Source: Asterionellopsis glacialis
Taxonomy: Eukaryota; Bacillariophyta; Plagiogrammaphyceae; Rhaphoneidales; Asterionellopsidaceae
Direction: 5' to 3'
DNA length: 10,459 nt
Assembly (NCBI GenBank): GCA_014885115.2
Contig: WKLE02000858.1
Location: 1 to 10,459 of the forward strand
Positions 1 to 7,659 of the stretch are shown in pieces. A program made the position numbers and the translations under genes. The notes under the pieces were generated by a model. The model saw only the letters and a program-made list of their open reading frames with translations, was not told the DNA's origin and did not search any database. The stretch's first letter is position 1, and the number at the start of each line of letters is the position of its first letter.

Positions 1-1293
1 ACAGTACCTATCGGCTTGAGCAAAGTAATTGTACCAAAAATTGAAGTCCCAGGTACCTCTAGAACTACTACGTCCCTTGTACAGGTATCTAACAACCAGG
101 TACCTGAATTGTACAGAAAGTTACACCAGTAGAATCCTATATTGAAAGGCGCCAGTACCCAATAATCAATTCAATACCGCCTACCTTTGCATAGTTGTAA
201 TCAAAAGTTGTTGGACTACTTCCTATTTTTAATACTATTTAACTCTGTTATAAATCTCATTATATTATATAAAAGCATACGCACTACATTCATCTGTTCT
301 TTTCTAACCAAGGTATTGTGCCTTGTGATTCGTGATACCTACCTGATATCTGGTACGATATTTTTAAAGGATACATTACCAGATATTTTTCTTTTGGGCA
401 AAAAAATAATAATGCCATTTCTTTGTTGAAACCTGCTCAAAGTAAGGCGGTACATTATCAATAATTATTAGATATTTTCCGGGCAAAATTGATTAGTATG
501 AGAACTTATGTAATAATTTTTTTGATAATATATATATGTGAAGATTCGATATTAAATGGAAAATCGAAGAAGCACGGCGGTCGTGACTAATTCGTTATCT
601 TTTCTTCTGCTCGTTTCCGTTTATTGTACCAGGTACGTGGAAGATCCAGGGATATCGATATAATCAGTTTGAAAAGGACAAGAAAATTAGCTGATGTAGT
701 GCTATTATGATTTATTTGTAACAAATGACTTGTGTAACAACTAACCATCAGCACTTGGTAAGGAAGGTCGGACTGTTCATACCTGGTATAATTCTTGTAT
801 AATTTAAAATAGTAGGTAGTCTACTTGCACACATCTGTGCTACTCGCTCCGCTATATATCGGTCTCTCTACTAGGTCCTTCTTCCAGATAACTCCACCAC
901 TTACAGTTCAGGTAGGATACATTGTGGGTCCTGTTTACGCTAACGTTGTACCAGGCACTACTGGCATGGTAATTCTCATTTCTCTAGCAAGAGCTACTTA
1001 CTAAGTATCTGACATTTAGTGCTCAAGTGCTGGATGGAAATTTAATTTTGCGTGTATCTATCGCCTCTATTTAATACTGCTTATGTTCTCCATGCGTGTG
1101 CGAATGGTTCCTAATTCTCCAGTGTCATTCTATTGTTTGGTGAGTATCGCAGTTTATTACATTGAAAGTGCATGCACTTAATCGTTTTGAACTCTATTGT
1201 AAGCTTGTATCAATCCAAGCACTTAATACCTGCACGAACGCTTTCTTGTTCAATCAATTCAAAGTAAAACTCTTACTTGTATGCACATAAACT
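1..1293. other. AT-rich non-coding region upstream of the first gene
   Basis: No convincing gene was found in these 1.3 kb. The longest open stretch (187-429, +) starts at TTG, is dominated by hydrophobic residues from T-rich DNA and matches nothing I recognise. The region is AT-rich and carries many GTACC/GGTAC motifs, described separately. The last few hundred bases presumably include the promoter of the + strand gene at 1294, but I see no clear TATA element or other core promoter signal that I would defend. Confidence 0.6.
4..952. repeat. Dispersed GTACC / GGTACC motif cluster
   Basis: The palindrome GGTACC occurs at 52-57 and 99-104. Half-copies GTACC or GGTAC lie at 4-8, 31-35, 155-159, 353-357, 449-453, 626-630, 632-636 and 948-952. 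Several sit in the wider context (T)GTACCAGGTAC, for example at 625-637. By eye this is denser than in the rest of the window. Spacing is irregular, so it is not a simple tandem array. It could be a decayed satellite, the edge of a mobile element beginning left of the window, or a protein-binding cluster. Function is unknown. Confidence 0.45.
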
Positions 1294-2332
1294 ATGGCGT
1301 CGACATCGAACAATTCTATAGCTTCCTTTGACGAAAAAATTAAAAACGCTCGTCAAAAGCTTCAAACGCTTCGATCACATGGAATGGAAGAACATAAAAA
1401 GCAACTAGCAACAAAACTTGAAATCATAAACCGACACGAGAAAATAAAAAGTCGATTGACCAAATTGGTTGGAAGTGTCACATCGTGCACAACAAGGATG
1501 AATGATAATCATATTTCAATTAGTGGTAACTTTGGTGTTGCTTCTGGGTCACTTCGAGAATACACCGAAGCAATCAATCGTGGAAGTATGAAAGATGGGC
1601 TGGTTCATGTTCCGCCTTACGTAGTGAATTTGGAATCCAAACTTGCTCATTGTTTGCATCGGATGGGGAATCTACATATTCAAAAAACCTTAGCAGGTCG
1701 ACATTATACGCGCCTGATCAAACGTGAAGAAGCCATTGTGGACGAGCAACATATTCATAGCTGTAATTTTGAAAAAGAATGTCTTCGTCAAATTTTTATT
1801 GTTCATTCGACTATAACATCACTCGAACGATTCCAGCAACAAGCTCAAGAAGAAGCAATGAGATTCCAACACCTGTTAGTTCAACAACAGCCAGATAAGC
1901 AAAAGGAACAAGAAACTCAAATTCGATGAAACATTCAGCAGTAATTCATAATAGACTCAGCGAGGTTTCAGTAATCGCAGATGCATCCACTGAAATCGAA
2001 GCTCTGAAAGAGCGGCAAGTGGAAAAAGAGAAACTCCTGGCAAACAAATCGTCGCGCCATCTATCAGATTCCGGCAAAGATATGGGATTTATCATATCCT
2101 TTTGCAACTCGGACCATGGTAGGGCACGGTATTGCTCCACCAACCATGCTGCCTTTTGGTTTCAACCTAAACTGAAACAATCCTCTCATTTCCCTAAAAA
2201 AAATCTTTTTTATTTTAAAAATGTAAAAGTAATAAATAGAATTTCACGCCTTTCCTATCATACAGGGAAGAAGTAAATTCGTCGGCAGTAACTCTTCAAG
2301 AGACTTTTGCGCATCTTCCTCAAAATCAATAA
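1294..2332 (+). CDS. Unrecognised coiled-coil-rich protein, three-exon model
   Basis: I do not recognise a family. The uninterrupted frame is 1294-1929 (211 residues). The ATG has a favourable context (ACTATGG) and an in-frame TAA lies two codons upstream, so the start is well placed. The protein is rich in Lys, Glu, Gln and His and looks helical, probably coiled-coil, around residues 12-58 and 172-205. There is no signal peptide or membrane segment. A coding-looking stretch (EIEALKERQVEKEK) follows in another frame, and a strong acceptor (TTTCCTATCATACAG) precedes the last open segment. Exons 1294-1874, 1961-2128 and 2266-2332 join in frame with 86- and 137-nt introns, giving 271 residues ending in LPQNQ. 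The exon 1 start is fairly secure; the splice sites are inferred. The unspliced alternative is the 211-residue protein ending at 1929. Confidence 0.6.
1875..1960 (+). other. Candidate intron 1 of the coiled-coil gene
   Basis: This 86-nt stretch starts GTTAGT and ends ACTCAG. Removing it joins the first frame (…RFQH) to the frame reading EVSVIADASTEIEALKER without a stop, the junction codon CTC giving Leu. It removes the TGA at 1927-1929. Other acceptors nearby (AG ending at 1938, 1941, 1971 and 1980) do not give the required frame from this donor. The donor is not a perfect consensus, so a different donor remains possible. Confidence 0.4.
2129..2265 (+). other. Candidate intron 2 of the coiled-coil gene
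   Basis: This 137-nt stretch starts GTATTG and ends in a pyrimidine-rich tract followed by ATACAG, the best acceptor-like sequence in the gene. The junction codon CGG gives Arg, followed by EEVNSSAVTLQETFAHLPQN and a TAA at 2330-2332. An alternative donor of the same phase is GTTTCA at about 2159, giving an intron of about 107 nt. The acceptor is better supported than the donor. Confidence 0.4.
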
Positions 2333-2788
2333 TTGGTGTTTAGGTATCCATTAGTGTGGCCACAGAAGTAAAATGGAAGAATGGAAAATCGGAGTAAGAC
2401 ATAATTGAAGCTCCACACAATACAAAATTTGTGTTGTCGATCTCCACAACTTGCACAATTCACGAATGTTAAAATATTCATTCTTCGAAAATATGTCACT
2501 GATGCACTCAAAAGGCGACATTACTTCTACAATCATTTTAACGTCACAAGAACCGGACTACCTTGAAGATGCAAATGGTTTTGAAAAAAAGAGTGCATTT
2601 CAATAGTCGAAACTAGCTCTAAAGTACACCCGGCACAACGCCTGAAGTGAAGATCGCGATTGTGGTTCCACATTCTAATACTAAAAATACCTTTGACGTG
2701 GTTCAATATTTTATATGCATTCATATTATTATATTCCATACTATTTTCTACTCAATATGGATTAGTGACCTTTTCCTATTATAGCTTG
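2333..2788. other. Spacer between convergent genes, with two competing small ORFs
   Basis: This 456-base stretch lies between the 3' ends of the + and - strand genes, so it should hold both transcript ends. No clear polyadenylation signal stands out. Two overlapping small frames look somewhat protein-like. On +, 2466-2606 encodes 46 residues beginning MLKYSFFENM. On -, 2536-2351 encodes 61 residues containing MSPFECISDIFSK and ELCKLWRSTTQ, which recalls an F-box pattern (Pro-rich start, then Cys-Lys-x-Trp-Arg). At most one can be real, and neither is confirmed. Confidence 0.45.
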
Positions 2789-4021
2789 TTAAACCATGTT
2801 ATAATCAAGATTCAAAGATTGGAACTTCTGTTTGAATTGTTTCCGTTTCCGACGAGATGCTGGTATCTTTTCTGTTTCTGCCCGTTCCTGTTGTTCCTTG
2901 CGCCTCAACAAATCGTGTATCTGTGTCATCGAAGACAGTCCCCTTATTCTTCTGGCAATACTACAATTGAAATTGGTGTTTCTATCCGTTCTGATGACGT
3001 ATTCGCACAAACCCCAAAATCTCCCTACATCTTCGACAAGGTCATTGCAACAACATTTATCAAATTGGCATAGCGATGCTTCTGACACGCATTTACTTGA
3101 GAGTTCTTCACCGGAGAAAGCTCCATTGGATGAAGAAAAGTCAATAAGCTGCAATTTGTTAGACTCGGTGCCACCAACAAACGCAATTTTTTCGGGACTC
3201 AAATTATTGTAGGCCACTCCACAGTCGTGCATATATGATACAGCACCTGCAATATCAGCGGCAATTTTTAGTAACTGTGCATTACAAAGTAGCCGTTCAG
3301 AATCGTCATCTTTGCATTTGTTCTTATTTACAAAGAGAGGAAACTTCCTTCTCTGCCACCACCTTTTGGCAGATTTCCCCCGATTACACGGTTCTCTGAG
3401 TTCCATCCTCTCCATGAAATCACTTAGTGTTTCTTGCGGACCATCTAAAATTAAAAAGTATCCATCCGTTAATGTCGTAGGCATTGCTGAATTGGATGAT
3501 TGTGATACTGTCACTACTAATCCTCTTGGTCTTATGATGTTTGGGTGACTTAGAGACAATAATAGCTTTACTTCTTGTTGAGTTGTTCGTCTTAAAACAT
3601 ACTTCTGGTTTTGGTCAATGCGTAACTTCATGTTATTATTGGAATTTCGCAAAAATGATGCGTACTTTGGTCCATGCCCTCGAGTCATGGTATGTGAGAG
3701 GAAGTGAGTTGCTACAGAAGAGGGAGTATGAAGAATTTTTTCAATATCATACAAATTTTCGTAGTCCAACGCAGCAGAAACAGGTTCTCCACAAGTCAAG
3801 AGCACTTCTTCGGGATGAAACGTTGGTATTGTGATCCTCAACTTGGACGTGGTTAATAGTTCCGGAATTTGATGGGAAACAGTCAATTGATTGATTCCAT
3901 AATGAGAAGCAGAAGTAACCCCCCCCCCCGCCGCAAGCTGATGATGTTGTTGTGTAGATGCTTGCATGGTAATAATCTCAAGTATTTGTTCTTGTTTGAG
4001 TGGGTTAATTTGTTCTTTCAT
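2789..4021 (-). CDS. Protein-kinase-fold protein, probable pseudokinase
   Basis: This 410-residue frame has the layout of a eukaryotic protein kinase. The N-lobe has YVLRR (141-145) where Ala-x-Lys is expected, so the ATP-anchoring Lys appears to be Arg. HPNIIRPRG follows at 159-167 and a hinge-like FLILDG at 189-194. A basic, Trp-containing insert (about 212-240) precedes the C-lobe helix ending in YMHDCGVA. The catalytic loop reads YNNLSPEKI (271-279) against the usual HRDLKPENI: catalytic Asp is Asn273, Lys is Ser275 and Asn is Lys278. DFG is DFS (294-296), keeping the metal-binding Asp. A short degenerate C-lobe ends near residue 372, followed by a basic, possibly nuclear-localising tail (RRKRKQFKQK). 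Catalysis is therefore doubtful, although the open frame and fold signature argue for a retained gene, perhaps with a binding or scaffolding role. In-frame TAA at 4037-4039 bounds this start, but the true N-terminus may lie in upstream exons. Confidence 0.75.
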   Translation of the reverse strand: MKEQINPLKQEQILEIITMQASTQQHHQLAAGGGVTSASHYGINQLTVSHQIPELLTTSKLRITIPTFHPEEVLLTCGEPVSAALDYENLYDIEKILHTPSSVATHFLSHTMTRGHGPKYASFLRNSNNNMKLRIDQNQKYVLRRTTQQEVKLLLSLSHPNIIRPRGLVVTVSQSSNSAMPTTLTDGYFLILDGPQETLSDFMERMELREPCNRGKSAKRWWQRRKFPLFVNKNKCKDDDSERLLCNAQLLKIAADIAGAVSYMHDCGVAYNNLSPEKIAFVGGTESNKLQLIDFSSSNGAFSGEELSSKCVSEASLCQFDKCCCNDLVEDVGRFWGLCEYVIRTDRNTNFNCSIARRIRGLSSMTQIHDLLRRKEQQERAETEKIPASRRKRKQFKQKFQSLNLDYNMV

Positions 4022-4075
4022 AATAATAATGCACAGTTATTGGAGTCTCAATGCATGCAGTGGAAGCAAAAGTAC

Positions 4076-4303
4076 TTTGGCATGTTGTATGCCACGTGTG
4101 ACACATGTGTCAAGTGCTTCTTGGATTTGAGTCTTGCACACTCAGTCATGCTAGAAGTTTGAGGTCGGAGGCAAGTTTGAAGGCGTTTTTTCTTGTCAGC
4201 GGTTGACGTACAATCTCTGGAAGTCGTTGGAATGTTCACGAAAACTTTCAATCAACTCTGTCATTTTGTTTCTAAAACTTGGGTATATACCACCGCCTTT
4301 CAT
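4076..4303 (-). CDS. Candidate upstream exons of the kinase-like gene
   Basis: Two stretches upstream of the kinase-like frame are in its frame and look coding. Exon A (4303-4208) starts at an ATG just after an in-frame TAA and gives 32 residues ending MTELIESFREHSNDFQRLY. Exon B (4132-4076) gives TQIQEALDTCVTRGIQHAK. The 75-nt gap between them (4207-4133) begins GTCAAC, ends GTGCAAG, holds three in-frame stops and is a multiple of three. A second intron from GTACTT at 4075 could end at TTGAG (3977, 99 nt) or CATCAG (3938, 138 nt). Either keeps the kinase frame and removes the TAA at 4037-4039. The resulting protein would be about 433-446 residues. The first donor is weak. Alternatives are a short upstream ORF or an untranslated leader. 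Confidence 0.4.
4093..4112. promoter_or_regulatory. CACGTG box next to a 14-bp palindrome
   Basis: CACGTG (4093-4098), the core target of many bHLH and bZIP factors, is followed directly by the perfect palindrome TGACACATGTGTCA (4099-4112), which contains an E-box-like CATGTG/CACATG core. It lies 72-92 bases upstream of the ATG at 4021, a suitable promoter position if that start is correct. The same bases fall inside candidate exon B, so the two readings compete. Function is inferred from motif shape only. Confidence 0.25.
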
Positions 4304-4806
4304 TATTTACTTTTTTTCATGATGGTATAATATACCTACTTGTATACAGTCCACAGCTTGATCACGGATAGGCTAAAAAAAGATATTGAAACTGGTACAC
4401 AGTCCTCAAATGACCCTTCTGATACATCAAAGGTACAGGTGCGCTGCTGCGGCGAAAAACAATGCCAAACTTTTTGCTCGTGCTTCAATCAGTTGGATTT
4501 GTATTGGAGCTTTTACGACAATGCTGTGCCAGAAAATCTATAATATTGCTACTTGGTTCGGTTTTTATTGCATTTCCTAGAGCTTGAAGGCAAAATTCAA
4601 ATTAGATTTGTGTAACCTTCTGTATCATGAGAGCTTATAATATCCGTAAATTGTTGAATTTCTTTTGCTCTACAGTCAGTATGATCAGGATACAGTAATG
4701 ACCAATGTCCCAAAGTTTTTGTCATCAAAGTTCAAAGAGCCTAGCCATCCACGTAAGAGTCAAAGAAAAATCTGGGACTGATGAAAGATCCAGAAAATCA
4801 GTGATG

Positions 4807-4828
4807 AAAAAAAAAAAAAAGAGAGAGA
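4807..4828 (+). repeat. A14 homopolymer followed by a short GA repeat
   Basis: Fourteen A residues (4807-4820) are followed by GAGAGAGA. This is a simple low-complexity tract that is likely variable in length. An A-tail on this strand would mark the 3' end of a + strand retrotransposed copy, but no such copy is seen to its left. The retroelement to the right is on the opposite strand and does not explain it. Confidence 0.7.
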
Positions 4829-5411
4829 TTTCTTACTGATATTTGTGGTAATACTGTGTCCTATTAAGTAACACTCCCTTGGACTACTAATACTCATGGA
4901 GATCTGTCAAATACCAATGAGTTTTGAATTTAGTGCATATACAGCAAACGTCAAAAAAAACTTAGTCCGCGCCCTGCAGTAGGCAATCCATTTAGATCAT
5001 TCATTTTTTACTGAATGTTTATCTGGTATTGTCATCTGTTCAGTAGGCCCTAGGACCTACCGGTAGTATGGTAGTATCAGTCCCCTAGTATCCTTCTAAA
5101 AGTGACCCCCCCAAAGAATTCACTATTGGTGAAAGAGAAAGGTACTGACATCATTTGTTTTCTCGAAAATATCAAATGCATAATCTGCTTCTGCCTTTAA
5201 TGCCATAGGAACAACAAATTCTAGAAAGGAGGCAGCAATTTTAGAGAAAAAAATATTTGTGATGATAAGACATTGACAGTGCATTCACAAACACTCAAAG
5301 ACACTTGAAAAACAGTTTTCATCAAATGCAGCACAAAGCATCAAAAATTAGTCTCCAAGACACTTTCAGACCACAACAATCTACCAGCATGATTCTATAC
5401 AGTTGATAAAT

Positions 5412-5463
5412 ACACAGTAGCAATGAGGCTGCACAGAAGTGCTTAGCTGCATTGCTACTGTGT
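5412..5463. repeat. 52-nt hairpin with a perfect 14-bp stem and nested inner stem
   Basis: The arms ACACAGTAGCAATG (5412-5425) and CATTGCTACTGTGT (5450-5463) are perfectly complementary. Inside them GCAC-AGAA-GTGC (5431-5442) can form a second stem with a four-base loop, and GCT/AGC (5428-5430/5445-5447) can pair with small bulges between. The complete structure is a compact two-part stem-loop. It lies about 230 bases past the last coding part of the - strand retroelement, so it could belong to its 3' UTR, to a small inverted-repeat element, or to an independent structured RNA. Function is unknown. Confidence 0.75.
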
Positions 5464-5652
5464 GTTGCTCCAGCATTGTTGATGGTGACGCAAAGTGAGT
5501 GTTATCAAGTTCTGCAAGCCAGCAGACAAAAAAAATAAGAGGAGGTTTAAATAAATTCTTTAAAGCCATTAATAAACTACCAGTAGCTAATCTACTAATC
5601 GGATCTGTGCATCTCGGCAGTTCTGAAATAACCGAGTACACTGTATGTTTAT

Positions 5653-5673
5653 AGATTCATATCATATGAATCT
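5653..5673. repeat. 21-nt near-perfect palindrome at the retroelement's 3' end
   Basis: AGATTCATAT-C-ATATGAATCT has perfect 10-bp arms around one central base. It ends 20 bases from the last stop codon of the retroelement's C-terminal frame (5694), on the 3' side for that strand. It could fold in the element RNA as a 3' terminal hairpin or be part of the insertion-site sequence. Confidence 0.7.
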
Positions 5674-5693
5674 CATGTCAATATCTTAAAATG

Positions 5694-6632
5694 TTATCCA
5701 TTGTATGATATTTGTATTGCTTGCTTTTCAATGTCTTGAAGAGCCGTTTGAAGGTTTGTCATCCAGGTATCTAGAGACTGGTGTGTATTGCGCATCTTGT
5801 CTTGAAGAGTTGCATTGAAATATCTCCATTGGATGGTAGTTGGATATGTTGCATGTCTATTGTAGTGTTTTCTAACTTGTTGCTGGATTTTTGTAAGTTT
5901 TGCAACTTGTTCTTCTTCTTTTGTATGACCATATATATCTTTATTTCTGAACATCCACCTTTCATATGATAGATTGTGTATACTCTTGATCAGGTATTTG
6001 TTCCAGTTTAAGTTTAATCCATTCTTCTTTCTTCTATCTATGGTAGGATCCGCACTACATATTTGGGTAAGATGAGATTCCTGTGTCTTTGCCCATTTGG
6101 ATGATATCCACCCCTTGTGAAATTGATGCCAACCAATGATGGTCTGTTCTTGTATAGCTTCAATTAAGAGAGTATTGGTGCTATTGGAATTATTCACGGT
6201 TGATGGAAAGTATGGCTCTTCACCTTTGGATCAGTTAAGTAGATTAGCTTGGATGCTTTTGACCAGCAGTTTATATGTTCTGTGTTTGTAGAGATTGGAG
6301 CATAATATGATGACTCGTTGTCTATACTTATGGTGCCGACAAATATTAGAGCATCTAAAGAGGTGTTCACAGGTTTCTACATGCGGACAAAGACAGCCTT
6401 GGCACCTTTCATCCATTACTGAAGAATAATATTTGGTGCGGCAGCCAACAGGTAGCCATTCACTGACAAAGTGGTGAAGAAATCTTGGAATGCCTGGACC
6501 TGCCTGTTTCTGAGCTATGTCATATGCGTTCCAATCTATCGTGTTCCATACTGCATTATCCCAGTTATATTTCTTGTTCCTATATAGCTTTTGTGGAGAC
6601 AGATAGATGGACTCCTTGATGCGTGCTTTCAT
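5694..6632 (-). pseudogene. Retroelement C-terminus: CCHC finger and Trp-rich domain
   Basis: The first open part (6632-6231) has IPRFLHHFVSEWLPVG, then CQGCLCPHVETCEHLFRC (6351-6404). The residues Cys77, Cys80, His90 and Cys94 form C-x2-C-x9-H-x3-C, a zinc knuckle seen at the C-terminus of many LINE proteins and thought to bind nucleic acid. A TGA at 6231-6233 interrupts; the same frame continues as SKGEEPYFPSTV and then 166 residues to 5694. That part has IIGWHQFHKGWISSKWAK and SYERWMFRNKDIYGH, a Trp-x-x-Arg-Asn pattern typical of such tails, and ends DIEKQAIQISYNG. This is the 3' end of the element's coding sequence. A GTG at 6197 is not a real start. Confidence 0.75.
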
Positions 6633-7242
6633 TTGAAGTTACCCGGCTGCTGCCTAATTTCAAGGATATGATTGTAGTATCAAAAGGTTCAATGGTATCT
6701 TTGCTTGGGGAACACTCTGAGTATGCGGAGTCTGCAAGTTTGTCCACTGCAATATTAAGTTGGGCGTTATGTGTTAATGATTCCTTTTGCATTGTTGAGT
6801 CTTGGTGTCCTTTTACCCATTACGAAGATGTTTTAAAGGGTGCTTTTGTGATGATGTGTCTGAGATGAGATTCTATATCAAAATCCAGAGATAAAAATTG
6901 GCTAGTACTGTTGAGATTATGTGTTGCCATGTTTGTCTTATTTACACATTTGATATTGTTGCATATGGAATGTACTTCAGTGTTACTAGTGGTAATTGAG
7001 TAATATATGCATATTTGGTACAGGAATTTGTGAGCGGAAGTCATGCCATACAGTTCAGTTCTGTAAGATGTCATGGTAGTGCTATGTCCATGAACTGCCC
7101 CCATGCCTTCACATATAGTGGTATGGTCTTGGGTTTCAATTATCCAGGCAAAGGTGCCCGCTTGATCCTTTTTGGAGCCATCAGTTGCTATAGTGAGAGA
7201 TTCACCTGCTTGAATCAATGATACAATCTTATATGGAGACAT
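6580..7242 (-). pseudogene. Retroelement RNase H domain, interrupted by a stop codon
   Basis: RNase H removes the RNA strand of the RNA/DNA hybrid made by RT. IATDGSKKDQAGTFAWII carries the first catalytic Asp (codon 7180-7182), and MTSYRTELYGM carries the catalytic Glu (residue 63 of the open part). The third site, usually a Cys-Asp-Asn or Ser-Asp-Ser type, reads VHSICNNIKCV, so the Asp appears to be Asn. A TAA at 6820-6822 then interrupts the frame. The same frame resumes with WVKGHQDS, including the conserved His, and LNIAVDKLADSA with the last Asp. The order and spacing leave little doubt about the domain. Near 6630 the path moves by one base into the next C-terminal frame (KLGSSRVTSN then KARIKESIY). 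Confidence 0.85.
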
Positions 7243-7292
7243 TGTTATGATTGTTTATTTGAGAAGTTGGTACATGGCATCATCTAGGTTCT

Positions 7293-7640
7293 TTAAGTGT
7301 TCTTGGAATATGGCTGAACATTGTGTTGGTGCTGTTGGTGTGTATTGTATACTTGATGGTCTTGGATATACCATCCTGTAGTTTCCGTGATGTTGACCAG
7401 AATCATTATTTCAGGAGGAAATGATGTGTCTATATTAGCTTTGCGATATTTAGTACTTCTTGATGAGAATGGTAGGTACTTCGAGTATATGTTTGGAGTA
7501 GATGTGTTACTTTGGATGTAGAGTACATTAGTTATAGGATCAATGATTGAATGATAATAGAACATTGGGGTTGTATGCCATGGTCCAAGTGGTTGTTTTA
7601 GTTCATATCCTTGGGACTTATTTGCCACAAGATTAGCCAT
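7293..7640 (-). pseudogene. Linker region of the retroelement before RNase H
   Basis: This open frame of 115 residues begins MANLVANKSQG and includes LGPWHTTPMFYYHS, YLPFSSRSTKYRK and TGWYIQDHQVYN, ending in a His/Gln-rich tail from a short TGTTGG-type repeat. It is in a different frame from the RNase H that follows, so a frame change lies between about 7293 and 7242. I do not recognise a domain. Its place between RT and RNase H and its open frame suggest a connecting segment of the polyprotein. Sequence upstream of the Met (KCWKLWKQVI) is in the same frame and looks coding. Confidence 0.5.
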
Positions 7641-7659
7641 AATTACTTGTTTCCAGAGT

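Larger units (their letters stand above)
4304..5693. other. Non-coding spacer between kinase-like gene and retroelement
   Basis: No recognisable gene lies in these 1.4 kb. Short open frames at 4340-4543 (+), 4386-4580 (+) and 5381-5641 (-, 86 residues) lack recognisable motifs. The last contains the hairpin at 5412-5463, so its coding appearance is suspect. The first few hundred bases are presumably the promoter of the kinase-like gene. A perfect 10-bp palindrome, CTACCGGTAG, lies at 5057-5066. The right part probably includes the downstream flank or untranslated 3' end of the retroelement; no target-site duplication can be assigned because the other end lies outside the window. Confidence 0.5.

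Noticed and set aside
187..429. 80-residue + strand open frame with many hydrophobic residues
   Set aside because: It starts at TTG, its hydrophobicity follows from T-rich DNA, and there is no motif or supporting context.
1946..2143. 65-residue - strand open frame
   Set aside because: It is antisense to the coding-looking second exon and has no recognisable motif.
2077..2169. Frame-1 continuation of the coiled-coil gene (WDLSYPFATRTMVGHG…)
   Set aside because: It looks protein-like but is preceded by several in-frame stops, and no convincing splice path joins it while keeping the better-supported last exon.
1926..2276. Separate 116-residue gene overlapping the first by ATGA
   Set aside because: Overlapping stop/start is a bacterial habit. 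Here the frame fits better as exon 2 of the same gene, and its tail is AT-rich low-quality sequence that a 137-nt intron would remove.
2660..3834. Several + strand open frames of 78-137 residues
   Set aside because: They lie opposite the kinase-like gene and are antisense shadows with no domain features.
4340..4580. Two overlapping + strand small ORFs
   Set aside because: Different frames over the same bases, Cys-rich by chance, no motifs, and upstream of nothing in particular.
5057..5066. CTACCGGTAG palindrome as a regulatory site
   Set aside because: A single 10-bp palindrome in a long spacer is weak evidence; no nearby start or second copy supports it.
5381..5641. 86-residue - strand open frame
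   Set aside because: It contains the perfect hairpin, which explains part of its sequence, and has no recognised domain or conserved start context.
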